DNA from: Malachius bipustulatus
Lineage: Eukaryota > Arthropoda > Insecta > Coleoptera > Melyridae
Direction: 5' to 3'
NCBI GenBank assembly: GCA_910589415.1
Contig: OU342638.1
Span: forward strand, 38,103,579-38,167,578
DNA length: 64,000 nucleotides
The position numbers and the translations under genes were made by a program. The notes below the pieces were generated by a model. That model had not been told where the DNA came from and searched no databases. It saw nothing but the letters and a program-made list of their open reading frames with translations. Numbering within the stretch: position 1 is the first letter of the stretch; every line of letters begins with the position of its first letter. Positions 13,575-25,649 of this stretch are shown here, piece by piece.

Positions 13575-14745
13575 TGTGTCACAAAGAAAAACAACTCGAC
13601 CTGAGTCGATTAGAATCGATCTGAAATAAGTAAAAGTCAAACTAACACCCACAAAAGCTAAGAGAGCTGAAGACTTCTTGATGAAAGTATCTTAAAATTA
13701 CTTTACATGAAGCAAAAAAAAAACCGACACGAGTCACTCTTCGCTTATAAGTTCCATAAAACGTGACGCCGCAAATCCTTCCCGTTTTCCCGGATAAACC
13801 CTCCCGGTTTATAATATTTCAAGCGGTCGTATCCTGCATCGGGTCTAAAGGGGTTGGGGGGAGGGGGGAGAATTGTAAAGACAGTCAGTCAGATGATACA
13901 TGGCGCGACGGAAATTTAATAAGCGCCGCACGACTACCCACGGCTGTCATTTGTCACTTCCGTCATGCGTATATACGTCTCAGATTGGGACACAAAGATA
14001 GGTGACAAGAATCGACGCGGCGAGCGAGGTCCGGGTTGTGGGAATCGATTTCGCCTCGTGAAAAATCGCCCGCATCAATCTGCGAAATGGAATTTCCCTC
14101 AACGTTTTCCCCGTTCCGACGTCGAGTTTTTTTATGATCCCGCGAGAATTATCGACTCGTCGCGACGTCCGGGGAATTTTTAGTGAACCTCGGCAACAGC
14201 GGAGAGTGGCGCTGCTTAAAAAATTGGCAATAATGAAACTGAGTACTACTAAACACTAAACAGTCCCGAGTGGTAGTAGGACTACTAGTGGGAGAGTAGG
14301 TCACGCGATCCCGACGTTGTCAGGTCGACGCGCCGATAATCCGGCACCGTCGCCCCGATGATTCATATCTCCCGCTGACGGGTTATTACTGTCAGCTACA
14401 TTTTTATTATCCGTTCGTTTCCGCCCGGCGGGCCCGTTATAAAGGGCATTTCCAGCCGCAGTCCCTCTGACCGTGGTATCTCGCACTCCCCCCTCCACGC
14501 GTTTTTATTATTTATCTCCTCTCTTGCGCGGCGCTCCTCTCTCGCGGCAAGCCGATTGTCCGCTCTCCCGTAAATGAATCCCGACGGCCTGTTCCGCAGA
14601 GCTGGATGAAATTTTCTCCGTTCGGCTGCACGCGGAAATCTGCCCGTGATTTCGACTGCGTCCAGTCCCCGAGAAACGCGATTTTAATTACTCGAGACGC
14701 TCTTTGACTTGATTCGTTCATTTAAGAAAAGGGGCCGAAATTTAT
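13575..14745. other. No gene seen
   Basis: Unique sequence between two arrays, GC-rich from about 13,750 to 14,700. Only short, motif-free frames are present. Confidence 0.5.
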
Positions 14746-17600
14746 TCTTCTGAAATTGTAGATTTGGTCCCTGATCCTGGCAGTTGTATCAATTTTAATG
14801 GTCTCTGATTTACTCCACTCTAGATCACAATTTATGTCATATTTTCGCTTTAATTTGATCATTATTACTATTTAATCAATCTTATGTCAAGAATAACAAA
14901 TACATTTAAGGATCTAGGGTCCAAGATTTACTTTAAGACCTAAATTATTAATCCTCCAAGTGATTCTAAGATATGGTGAAGAGTCAATCAACTGTCCTAG
15001 ACTTATAAGTAGGTATGCTTTAGACCCTTAAAACAATTTTAAGGGTCTCTGATTTACTGCAAAATAAACCACAATGTCAATTTATCCATTCACGTAAATA
15101 TAATTGAAACGATTCACATAATCAATGTTTGCGTGAAAAATAATAAAAAGTTTTGGAAAGTTAAGGGCCTAGTCTAGGGTACAAGATATGCTTGAAAAAA
15201 ATTCAGGGACCAAAATTTATTACTCTTACAAATGTTTCTATGAAATGGTAATGAATATATCTTGGCCCTAATTGTAAAGATAAGGTTCAGATAAAGAAAT
15301 CAATTTTAAGGGTCTCTGATTTACTCCAAAATAAACCATAATATTAATTTATCGATTCACGTAAATATGATTGAGACGATTTACCTAATCAATGTTATCA
15401 TGAAAAATAACAAAAAGTTTTGGAAAGTTAAGGGTCTAGGGTACAAGATATATTTAATGAATTCAGGGACCAAAATTTATTACTCTTTAAAATGTTTCTT
15501 AGTAATGGTAATGAATATATCTTGGCCCAAATTTTAGAGATAAGGTTCAGATAAAGAAATCAATTTTAGGGTCCCTGATTTATTCCAGTTTAAATCGAAA
15601 TTACTAATAATATTTACATCAACACTATTACGATTATACATTTATTAATATTTAGTTCGAAATAACAACAATTGATGGAAAGTTAAGGGACTAGGGTCCA
15701 AAATTTATCTCAAGACCCAATTCTATTAATTCTTAAAGTGATTCATAGATATAGTAATAAGCAAATGACTCGTAGTCCTAAAAATTGCTACAGACAGTTA
15801 AATCAATTTTAAGGGTCTCTGATTTACTCCAATATAAACCAAAATTCACTAGCTTACGTGTGCAAATAAATGTGATCAAGAAGATTTACTACTTATTCAA
15901 TATTTGTTTCAGGGGAAAACAACAATAAGTTATTGATAATTTAAGGTTTAGGGTCCAAGATTTATTAAAGACAAAATTTTATTAATCCTCCTAATTATTC
16001 TAACAAGATATATTGAAGAGTATAGGGTCCCTAATATTAGAGAAGAGATAACATTAAGGCATATAAATCAATCTTAAGGGTCTCTGATTTACTTTAGTCT
16101 AGGTTCTAGGTTACAGTTATTTTACTTAAATTCGAATATGATTATCATTCAATAAATCTTATGACGATGAATAACAATTTATTGAAACTTAAGGGTCTAG
16201 GGTCAAAGATTTAAGATCAAAGTTATTAATTTTCCAAGATGATTACTGCAGGTCTTTAAAAGTATATTTGGTCCCTAACTCTAGAGAAACGGATTAGGTA
16301 GTTAAGTAAATCTCAAGGGTCTCTGATTTACTCATGTCTAAATCACAATTATTTCCAATTTTTACATTAAATTGATTAGCGTAATCTATTAGATCATGAA
16401 ATTTAGGGCCAAATAACAAAAAATTATGGAAAATTAAGGGTCTAGGGTCAAAGAATTATTTTAAGAAACTGTTAAAAAAAATGATATGTAAAGTGTCCCT
16501 TATCTTATAGATAAGGTTTGGGGTGTTAAATTAATTTTAAGGGTCCCTAATTTATTCTTATCTACTTTTTGCATAAATTCAAATAAATGCGAGTTAGAAT
16601 ATTTAATGAATATCTGGGGGAAGGGGAACAACTAGCTATGAAAAATTAAGGGTTCAGGGACAAGATATTTTTCAAAAAGGTAAGGGACCATAATTTATAA
16701 TCCTTCCAAATGATTCTTAGAGACGGTAAAGAGCATAATATCTGGTCCCGAATTTTAGAGAGAAGGTTCAGGTAGTTAAATCAATTTTAAGGGTCTCTGA
16801 TTTACTCCAATCTAAATAAAAATGTGTTAATTTACGCATTCAAATTAACACGAGTGAGATGATTTATTGAATACTGGAGGAAAAATAACAAGTCATGGAA
16901 AGTTAAGGGTCTAGGGTTCAAAATTTATTTCTAAAATTTAGGGACTATCATTTATTTATCTGCTTCCAGGTGATTCCAAGAGATTCCTAGAGTCAAGAGT
17001 ATATTTTTGGTCCCCAATCTTTGAAATAATGTTTGGGGAGTTAAATCAATCTTAAGGGTCCCTAATTTATTCTCTTTTTTTTCCCTAATTTTTGCATAAA
17101 TTCAAATAAAAACGTTTTGAATATTTAATGAATGTCTGTGAGAGAGGGGGGACAACAAGCTATGAAAACTTAAGACTTCTGGGGCAAAATATTATTCAAA
17201 AAGTTAGGGATGAGCAAAATTTATATTCCTTCCAAAGGATTCTTAGAGACGGTAAAAAGCATATCTTGTCCCTAATTTTAGAGAGAAGGTTCTTCTATTT
17301 AAAACAATTTTAAGGGTATCTGATTTACTCTTATCTAAGGGAAATAACAAGTCAAGGAAAGTTAAGGGTCTAGAGTTCAAAATTTATTTCTAAAATTTAG
17401 GGACCATAATTTATTAATCTTCCAGGTCCCCAATCTCAGAGAAACGAATCGGAGAGTTAAAGGTCTCTTAAGTAAATTGTTTTAAACTGATGGGACTGCA
17501 TTTTCCTTAAATTGAGGAAAGTTAACGCTCTAGGGTCCAAGATTTATCTCATATATTGTGAGAGTTTTAATTTGAAAGGTACCCAGTTAAACGGTTAAGT
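14746..17600. repeat. Old AT-rich tandem array, ~240-268 bp units
   Basis: A conserved phrase AAGGGTCTCTGATTTACTC recurs near 14,798, 15,041, 15,309, 15,572, 15,811, 16,078, 16,317, 16,541, 16,791, 17,056 and 17,307. A second landmark, TTAAGGGTCTAGGGT, sits about 140 bp after each. Units differ by many substitutions and indels, so this array is much older than those at 3-7 kb and 11-13.6 kb. No coding potential is seen. Confidence 0.85.
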
Positions 17601-19244
17601 TGACAGGTATGAGATTGAAGACTCTCCCTCAGGTAGTTTTAAGCATACAACCCGGGGTTGTGGCAATTATCTCGACCGTAAGTCTATGGAACTATGTAAT
17701 GGTGAATTATTGGTTTATTCGTAGAATTCTTAGAATAAATAGGTGATTCTTCACTTTATACTAGGTACCATGTACGGTGATGGGAATCTGCGATGACTCA
17801 TCACTAAGGGACGGAAAACTAAGGATCGGAAAATTGTCTGGAAGTGGCATCACGACTTTTAAGGTTTCCCGTTTCTCCCGGCGTCTGTTAAGATAACCGT
17901 CAATATTAATATTTCATAAGGTCGATGTAGCAGGGCATTTATGCCCCGGATAGATTGGATTCATTTGCAAGTTTTTTTTTGTTACATATTTAAGTGGAGC
18001 TTTCGGTAAATTTGTAGATCAGTTCCATTTAATGTTTTATTCATGCGCGCGGGAGAGAGGCGAAACGATGGCAGGAAGCAAGAGCGAGGGAGAGAGGAAA
18101 TCCATGCATAAGTCCTCGGTCGGACGGGACGCGAGGGGGGCGGCGAATTCTGACTGATTTATTACGCTCCCCGTTTCGTTTATTCGGCGCTTTGTTTTGA
18201 TGTCTCGATCCGGGGGTTGAATGTCAACGAGCTGTCATAGCTACCGAACAAAACATCCTTCCAGCTCTTCGTCGGGGAGATCCCGAATTATCTAATCCGG
18301 GATCATGTTACGATTTTACCTCTGTGGAATCGACGATATCGCTCACTTATTATCGCTTGTTGATTCCTTTGAACTCTTCACTGGACTATAGACTGAACTG
18401 GACTGGACTAGCACCAGCACCGCTCCTAGCTCTGGGTGCTATTCTAGAATGGCTTCGAGAACTAACTAACTCTAACTCTAACTCCGGAATTAATTCTATT
18501 CTAGAGTTTGATTGTTCTATTTCCTGAACATACTAACCGGGATTAGTTTCTCGCTACCTGACATCCCAAGTATCGCCACGATAACTGTCTTCGTTCTATT
18601 AACCAGTCACTCTACGACGAATGTAACAATAATTATAAGTTCTTGTACAATAGTAATTATACCAGAACTTTCCAGGACGTGTATTAACGTGCCGAAGTCA
18701 ACCGGAGTCGGACAACATTATCCCGGCACAGCAGATGATGACATTACAGACAATGACAGTAGTTTCGAGTTTCCGGTTCGAATCGGCTAAACTTCCGAGA
18801 CCGCTCATAATAATGATAAATCTCCGGTGCGCGCATCCGATCGCGCCCATATTGTTTCGGATTTCTTGGCAACTTCTGTTTTAAATATCGCCCCCGGTGA
18901 CCCAGATCCCGGTAACGACACAACTTTCCCGGCGGCAATCCGGAAAAGGAGTAGATTGCGGCCGCCGCAGCCGCAGCAGCAACCGCATATTTCAGCCCCC
19001 GAGCTCACCCCGGCCGGATTAATACATATCCACCCCCCCGACCATAAATCCATATTAAACAGCGGTTGTTTCTGCGGGCTGAGATAAGAGCAAGACTGCG
19101 ACTGTCCGATCCGATCCGACGCCCCCCCCCCCTTCCCGCAACAGGAATTTATGTCTCGCGGGGCCGCTTCGAGATTAAAAAGGGGGCCGCAGCGCCGGAT
19201 AATGAAGAGGTAGATGGCTTTATCTGCTCGAGGAGATATTTGTT
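17601..19244. other. No gene seen
   Basis: Unique DNA. Overlapping frames on both strands at 18.3-19.5 kb (up to 229 codons) lack recognisable domains and the longest runs into a repeat. I found nothing to support a gene. Confidence 0.5.
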
Positions 19245-19920
19245 TTCTTATCGAAACGTTCTCCGCTGTTTCGCCGTCTTCCCGTCTAGATACGAAGCAT
19301 CTAAATGGTTCAGCCATTTTCAATAAGTCCATCAAAATGCAGGTGCATCCATGCATGGGACAATATAAAGTCTCCAACAGTCTCAAACTTGCCCAGGTGA
19401 CGTTACACTCCCCCCTCTTTTGGAGGGAAAATTTGTCGTGGAATGAGTCGAGGGAAAGCCAACTGACCCAAGTCCAGCAAAATCGAGCTAACATGAGTCA
19501 TAATAATCATCGAGACGCTCTCCGTCGTTTCGTCGTCTTCCCGGAGCGCTGCATTTCTAAATACAAGACGCCCTCAACAGCTCAATGGGACAAAAACGGC
19601 TCTAACCGGTCTCAAACGTATCCAGGTGAAGTTACACTGTCCCTCTCTTCATCTTACTCGGCCCCTTTTCATTTTTTCAAGAGAAATTTGTCATGGGATG
19701 AGTCGAGAAAAAGCCAACTGACCCAAGTCAAGAAAAATCGAGCTGACATGAGTCAAAATAATCATCGAGACGCTCGCCGTCGTTTCATCGTCTTCCCGGA
19801 ATGCTGCACTTATAAATACGAGACGCCTTCAACAGCTCAATGGGACAATAATGGCTCTAAGCGGTCACAGACTTATCCAGATAAAGTTACACTGCCCCCC
19901 TCCACATTTTTCAAGGGAAG
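19245..19920. repeat. ~257-bp tandem repeat, about 2.6 copies
   Basis: Units begin near 19,253, 19,510 and 19,768 with CGAGACGCTCTCCGTCGTTT-like sequence and share CCAACTGACCCAAGTC and GAGCTRACATGAGTC. The 237-codon + strand frame at 19,214-19,927 lies across the repeats and has no other support. Confidence 0.8.
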
Positions 19921-20546
19921 TTGCTAATCGTAATGATAAGTTGGAGTACATCTTTCACCTCGAGGCTGACGCTGGATGTTAATCAGGAAGTTCGTCGTTC
20001 GTGTCTCTCGCCCGCCCCGACGCGGCTGGCGCCTCGAAATTACCTTAAGCTCCGTCCCGAAACAAGCGACTCGGGCAACTTTCTTAATCTGTTAAATTCC
20101 ACGGACGGGAGGGGAAACCGACTGCGACGACGAGGTGGAGCGTCGTCCCGGAAACTGCACGGCGGGAAAGGATCGTTCGCCCGGCGGAACAAGGAGAGAC
20201 TATGAAATATTCACGGTACAATTATTATTAGAGTGCGCTTTTCATGTTGTCCCTTTCGTCGTCCCTTTCGCTACGCGACTTCCCCCGCCTTTTGAAAGGA
20301 AAATGAAAAACTGCGAACGAATGCATGTATGGCCGTGTTTGAGGACACTCGAGCCGTGTTTGTATTATTATTCCGCGGCTGCAGCGGTTTCAAAGAACCC
20401 GCCTCGTGTTTACCCAGGTTTTGATTTAGTGCCGGGGTTGGGAGAATTTTATTCAGGACATGGACGAACGAGGCGGCGCCGACGCTCTCCAACTCTGGTC
20501 AGTGTGACAATAGACGGAGTGCAATTACCCGGGTTTCTTTAATTTG
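19921..20546. other. No gene seen
   Basis: GC-rich unique DNA upstream of the Ly6-type gene. It may include its promoter or an untranslated first exon, but I cannot place either. Confidence 0.4.
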
Positions 20547-20611
20547 GTCAGGATGGCCTTATGGTAATAGTTTTATTGACAACAATGGGTTCGAACCCAC
20601 ACCTGACACCA
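20547..20611 (+). ncRNA. Degenerate tRNA-Leu-like sequence with encoded CCA
   Basis: The segment opens with GTCAGGATGGCC, which resembles the 5' end and A box of insect tRNA-Leu. It contains a B-box-like GGTTCGAACCC inside a T-arm palindrome and ends ACCTGAC-A-CCA. Six of seven acceptor pairs (GTCAGG with CCTGAC) are intact. Only 62 nt precede the CCA and no good anticodon stem can be drawn, so this is not a working tRNA. The genomic CCA suggests a reverse-transcribed tRNA fragment or a tRNA-derived short element. Resemblance to tRNA-Leu is from memory. Confidence 0.4.
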
Positions 20612-21487
20612 ATGTCCAATATTAATTAAAACCAGTTGCTGTATTGTTTATAAGAGTACATCATCAGCTCACTACTCTCGGTGCTCCTTGTAATGGTCAA
20701 GTTTTATTGATAAACATTAATTATTTAACTATTGCGGTGTCAATTTACCGACAACCATTGGTTTAAATATAAACTCTCGATATAGAGGATCGTGACAGGA
20801 TGCGTCTAAGTTCCTTCTTTTGTGTAATTTTCTTACATTTTCTCTCCTCTCGGTCTCACTACCGAAGGAATTCGACTGGATTTAACAACATCCATTCCGG
20901 GAGCACTTTGAGCGGTTTCTTACAAACGGATCCATTTGAATTTAAATGCAGTTCCCACACACTCACACTAAATCCACACATACCCCCAAAGCTTGATCTA
21001 ATCAAGGATAAAACCCGAAAGAGAGTGAAGCAATAACGATAAGTGAAAGGGAATGGGATGGCTCCCTTAGCGGCGTCGGCGTGCCAGTGTAGACCAGGCT
21101 CTGGTTCCATTTGCTCCCGATTGCTAATCCTGTTACGCTCGGTTCGGCGCTCCATCCCGTTTATTGCTTCCGTGTTGTTTATACCGGGCGACGCAGGAAC
21201 GACCCTCATGAGGCGTTTGCAGACCGGAACTCGTTCCTCGCTCGCCCTGTACGCACGACGCATAAACCCACTCGCTCATCAGATTTTAACGCTAATGCGA
21301 TAAAACGGCAATTCGGCAACAATGTCGCGACGATAAAGTAACGTTTTATTACGGTCAGGGTCTATAAATTTAACCGCGCATTAACTCACCGCTGCCTACT
21401 ATACCTACCTACTCGTACCTACGTAAATACAATGTAAGAGCGGCAAAATTGATATTTATTACCTAACCACACTTCTCCCTTCCGCAG
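20612..21487. other. Upstream region of the Ly6-type gene
   Basis: No coding sequence recognised. The stretch ends with the splice acceptor TTCCGCAG at 21,480-21,487, so an unseen upstream exon should exist, here or further left. Confidence 0.4.
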
Positions 21488-21493
21488 GTTGTA

Positions 21494-24400
21494 ATGTTCA
21501 GGTTGAGCATGCTCCTGAGCTACATCCTGATGACCAACACGACCCTAGAAGAGACGAACGTAACGACGATCGGCAACGCCGTCAAGAGAGAACTGTCGTC
21601 CACGTCGGCGAACGACTTCGACAAGTACGCCGTCACTTGTTACATCTGCGTCAACGTTTCCGACAATCTGATCTGCAACCAGTACGCCATCGACAGACCC
21701 TGCCGCTCAGGTAAGGAAGGAGATCCTGAAACACCCTGTATAAGTTTATTTCCGTTATTAGTGGTTGTTTGAGTTTAGGTGCGCGAGAGACTTTCATACT
21801 CTCATAGTAAGTGTAATACTCTCAAAAAGTGAGTCTCTCAGGTTTTTGAGAGGAGCTATCAAAAGTCTGAGTCTCTCGAAAACCTGGTCTCTCAAAAACG
21901 AGCTAACTTGAGTCTCTCAAAAACCGGAGTCTCAAAAACGAGCTAACTTGAGTCTTTCAAAAACCCGAGTCTCTCTCAAACCGGAGTCTCTCTCAAACCG
22001 GAGTTTTCAAAAACGAGCTAACCCGAGTCTCTCGAAAAGGAGCAAATCTGCGGGTCTCTCAAAAACCTGAGTCTCTCATAAAATGAATCTCTCATAAACG
22101 AGCTAGCCTGGAGTCTCTCAAAAACCCGAGTCTCTCGAAAATGAGCTAGCTTGAGTCTCTCAAAAACCGGAGTCTCTAAAAAACCTGAGTCTCTCAAATA
22201 TCCGAGTCTTTCAAAAACCTGATTCCCTCAAATACTTGAGTCTCTCTAAAAGGAGCTAACCTACGTCTCTCAAAAACCTGAGTCTTTCAAAAACCTGAGT
22301 TTTTCAAAAACCTGAGTCTTTCAAAAACCTGAGTCTCTCTCAAATCTGAGTCTCTCAAAAACGAGCAAATCTGAGTCTCTCAAAAACCTGAGTCTCTCAA
22401 AAAAGGAGCTAACCTGAGTCTACCAAAAATGAGTCTTTCAAAAAGGAGCTAGCTCAAGGCTCTCAAAACCGAACTAACCTGAGTCTCTCAAAACCGAGCT
22501 AACCTGATTCTCTAAAAAGAGAGCTGACCTGAGTCTATCGAAAACGAGCTAGCCTGAGTCTCTCAAAAACCCAGTCTCTAAAAAACCTGAGTGTCTCTCA
22601 AACTGGAGTCTCTCAAAAACCTGAGTCTCTAAAAAACGAGCTAATCTGAGTCTCTCGAAAAGGAGCAAATCTGGGTCTCTCAAAAACCTGAGTCTCTCAT
22701 AAACTGAATCTCTCGAAAATGAGCTAGCTTGAGTCTCTCAAAAACCGGAGTCTCTAAAAAACCTGAGTCTCTCAAATATCCGAGTCTTTCAAAAACCCGA
22801 GTCCCTCAAATACTCGAGTCTCTCTAAAAGGAGCTAGCCTGCGTCTCTCAGAAACCTGAGTCTTTCAAAAACCTGAGTCTCTCTCAAATCTGAGTCTCTC
22901 AAAAACCTGAGTCTCTCAAAAAAGGAGCTAACCTGAGTCTACCAAAAATGAGTCTCTCAAAAAGGAGCTAGCCCAAGGCTCTCAAAACCGAACTAACCTG
23001 AGTCTCTCAAAACCGAGCTAACCTGATTCTCTAAAAAGAGAGCTGACCTGAGTCTCTCGAAAAGGAGTAAATCTGAGTCTCTCAAAAACCTGAGTCTCTC
23101 AAAAACGAGCTAGCCTGAGTCTTTCGAAAACATGAGTGTCTCGAAAAGGAGCTAACCCGAGTCTCTAAAAAAGAGATCTAACCTAAGTCTCTCAAAAACC
23201 TAAGTCTCTCAAAAAACCTGAGTCTCTCAAAAACCGGAGTCTCTCGAAAAGGGGCTAACCCGAGTCTCTCAAAAGAGAGCTAACCTGAGTCTCTCAAAAA
23301 CCTGACGTCTCGCTACGTCAGTCACTCTCAGTCAGAATACGAAGACGAAAAATAACACCCTGTATAAATATTTCCCCGTATCGGCGTTCGCAATTAGTGG
23401 CATTTTTCGTTTAGATTCGCGAGAAGAATCGAAAGTTTCCCCAGAAGGAAATAAAAAAATAAGAGCAGCCGTACTACCGACCGGGTACAAGCAGGAGGAG
23501 TCGTTGATGTGGGTAATGAACGGATGAAAACATTCGGTGCGGGATTTGCCGACTCCATAAAACCAAATTAGATGTTCGACGATTCCTCCGCGTGAGAAAC
23601 CCAAAATTCCCCGGCTCGATCCAATTTCTGGAAGCGAACGAGACGGGGAACGGCAGCGCCGTCTTCGTAATCGCGTTACGTTTTGTTTCACTCGCTCTCG
23701 GACTGTCGGATGATGATCGGAACGAATGTCATTTCGATCTCATCCCGTCAATAATCAGATAGGAAAATTGCTTATAAAGACGGCACGTTGTGAGGAAAAT
23801 GAAGATTTATTATATACGGCAGGGAATAAGAGCTCGTATTGGCTGGCGCTGGAGAGATTAATGGCAGCCATTTTCAGGCCACCTTTGTATAATTATATAA
23901 AGTCTCTAAATATTAAAAAAATGCAAGAGTGCATGTTTTTCTTGGTAGAGGAGGAACGTGACTTCGGGACGCGTTTCCGGGAACACCGGGAAGAATTAAT
24001 TCAGGCTGAGTGGCTGAGAGGTGAACTCCGGGCGAAAGATAAAGCGCGTAAAGCGTTGAATAAACATCGACCTAACGATATTCTGCGGTGTAACATCAAG
24101 CGAATTGGTTAATCAAATTCATTACCCATCTGGAATAGGAAACCGGCCGCGGGCTGCAAGTAAGAAGATATCCCACCCACCTACAAAGCGCGCTTGCCAG
24201 ATCACCGATTTTACTAACACGCGCCCCTCTGTTCCAGGTGAGACGTTCTGCCACACCCTGCACATAATGGACTCGAAGGGGACCAGCGTCCTGGTGAACA
24301 AGAAATGCACCACCGACAAGGAGTGCCAGAAGATGAAGGTGGGTTGCGTGGCGATCGACGCGCAAACCGTGTGAGTCTCCCCCTCGTCCCGACCGTTTCC

Positions 24401-24690
24401 GCCCCTTTAACCGATTCATGTTCCAGATGTGCATCTCCTGCTGCGATCAAGATTACTGCAACGTGAACGTGCCCACCAATTCCTCCAACGCGGTCTTCGA
24501 CGACAAGATCACCAAGATGCGAATGCTCGCCAAGAATCTGTTCAGGGAAAGAGAGAAGGCCCTGACGACGTCCATCAAGAGCAGCGAGGGCGGCAACGCC
24601 GCGGCCAGACGAGCGACGCATGCGTATGAAACCATGATCGCTCTCTTATATTACGTCATCTGTCAATCTATGAGGGTTATGTTTATGTAA
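21494..24690 (+). CDS. Ly6/uPAR three-finger surface protein (three visible exons)
   Basis: Visible coding exons are 21494-21710, 24238-24368 and 24427-24690 (203 codons plus stop). The product is cysteine rich: CYIC near residue 50, paired cysteines through exon 2, and the signature CISCCDQDYCN at the start of exon 3, i.e. the CCxxDxCN end of a Ly6/uPAR domain. A short hydrophobic start (MFRLSMLLSYILM) could be a signal peptide, and the hydrophobic C-terminus (ALLYYVI) fits, weakly, a GPI-anchor signal. Family members are extracellular, often GPI-linked, and modulate channels, receptors or septate junctions; which applies here cannot be told. The frame is open back to the acceptor at 21,487, so translation might begin in an upstream exon. 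Exon 2 needs the donor GTGTGA at 24,369; the better-looking GTGAGT two bases on breaks frame. Confidence 0.82.
21731..21790. repeat. Left direct repeat flanking the intronic array
   Basis: Starts ACACCCTGTATAA and continues through ATTAGTGG and a GTTTAG..CGCGAGA stretch. A diverged copy in the same orientation lies at 23,355-23,430 on the other side of the array. Confidence 0.6.
21785..23330. repeat. Intronic array of ~17-nt GAGTCTCTCAAAAACCT motifs
   Basis: More than 60 variants of GAGTCTCTCAAAAACCT, interspersed with GAGCTAACCT, fill most of the intron after the first visible exon of the Ly6-type gene. Blocks of the array are themselves duplicated: 22,030-22,500 resembles 22,650-23,050, offset 0.5-0.6 kb. 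There is no coding potential. Confidence 0.9.
23355..23430. repeat. Right direct repeat flanking the intronic array
   Basis: Starts ACACCCTGTATAA, then ATTTCCCC, ATTAGTGG and GTTTAGATTCGCGAGA. It pairs with 21,731-21,790, so the array either sits within a larger repeat or arose between two copies of it. Confidence 0.6.
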
Positions 24691-24703
24691 TATTAATACC
24701 AAT

Positions 24704-24709
24704 AATAAA
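24704..24709 (+). terminator. Polyadenylation signal of the Ly6-type gene
   Basis: AATAAA 14 bases after the stop codon; further AATAAA copies occur at about 25,013 and 25,414. Which one is used cannot be told. Confidence 0.45.
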
Positions 24710-25649
24710 TAAGTAAGCTACGATAAAATGTGATCATGTTAGTTTATTAACTTGAAGGTTAACTATCAATTATTCTGTCATAATATTATTATTGCAAACT
24801 GTCATTCATTATTTATGTTGTGTTGATATAATCATAATATCTGTCAATAACGCTTCCATAAAACTAGGCAACAATTATTATTATTATTCTTGTAAATATT
24901 TTACGGCGTTGCCGCTTTGGTACAAATTTCCTCGATGTACTACTTAATTGTACTTACTTGATAATTAATGACACCATTTCGATCGATATTGCAGGAAATT
25001 GGGTAAATAAATAAACGAATAATTGTTTATAACCCGGCCGCTGCTGTAAATGTAAATAAATTGTAAATAAATAATAAAATGAGATGATATCAGCTAAAAC
25101 TAGGCTAATTATGACGTCATCATTATTGCGGTACCGGCAATAGCAGGTAATTCAGTGTATTTAAATAAATATTGATAAATAAATAAATGTACGGTTTAAG
25201 CTTTTTTACCGAATAATATATTTAAACGTTGAGTAACATTGAAGCGAATCACTGAGTAAATTCGATCTTTCGTTTGCTGAGGACTAATAGTTTATTTTTA
25301 TAGCGATTCTCTTATTATTAATTGATTGATTGACTTATTGACACTACTGTTTCTATATGCGAGCGAATCATTTATAATTCTTTGAGAGTTACTGTTATGT
25401 AAGCACAGTCTTGAATAAAAATATTTTTTAATCGATTCCCCTTTCAGTTAACCTCCCCGAAATCGGCCAACGAACGAGCACACTGGCAACGCTGCGACAT
25501 CTTAATCACGATCATACATGCCTCATCAGTCTGATAGGATTTTTGTGTCAAATGACAACTGATAGTCGTTTACTAATAAAGAAACTAAGGGCAGCTGTCA
25601 TCTTTCGATTATACGCGTGCACATCTCGCTTCATAATAAACGAGTGATA
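24710..25649. other. AT-rich 3' region, no gene seen
   Basis: Probably 3' UTR and intergenic DNA after the Ly6-type gene. Confidence 0.5.

Noticed and set aside
18805..19927. Overlapping 229- and 237-codon frames on opposite strands
   Set aside because: They lie partly in a tandem repeat, contradict each other, and show no recognisable domain.
21785..23330. CRISPR-like array of short repeats
   Set aside because: Repeats are imperfect, spacers are absent, and the array lies in an intron of a eukaryotic gene.
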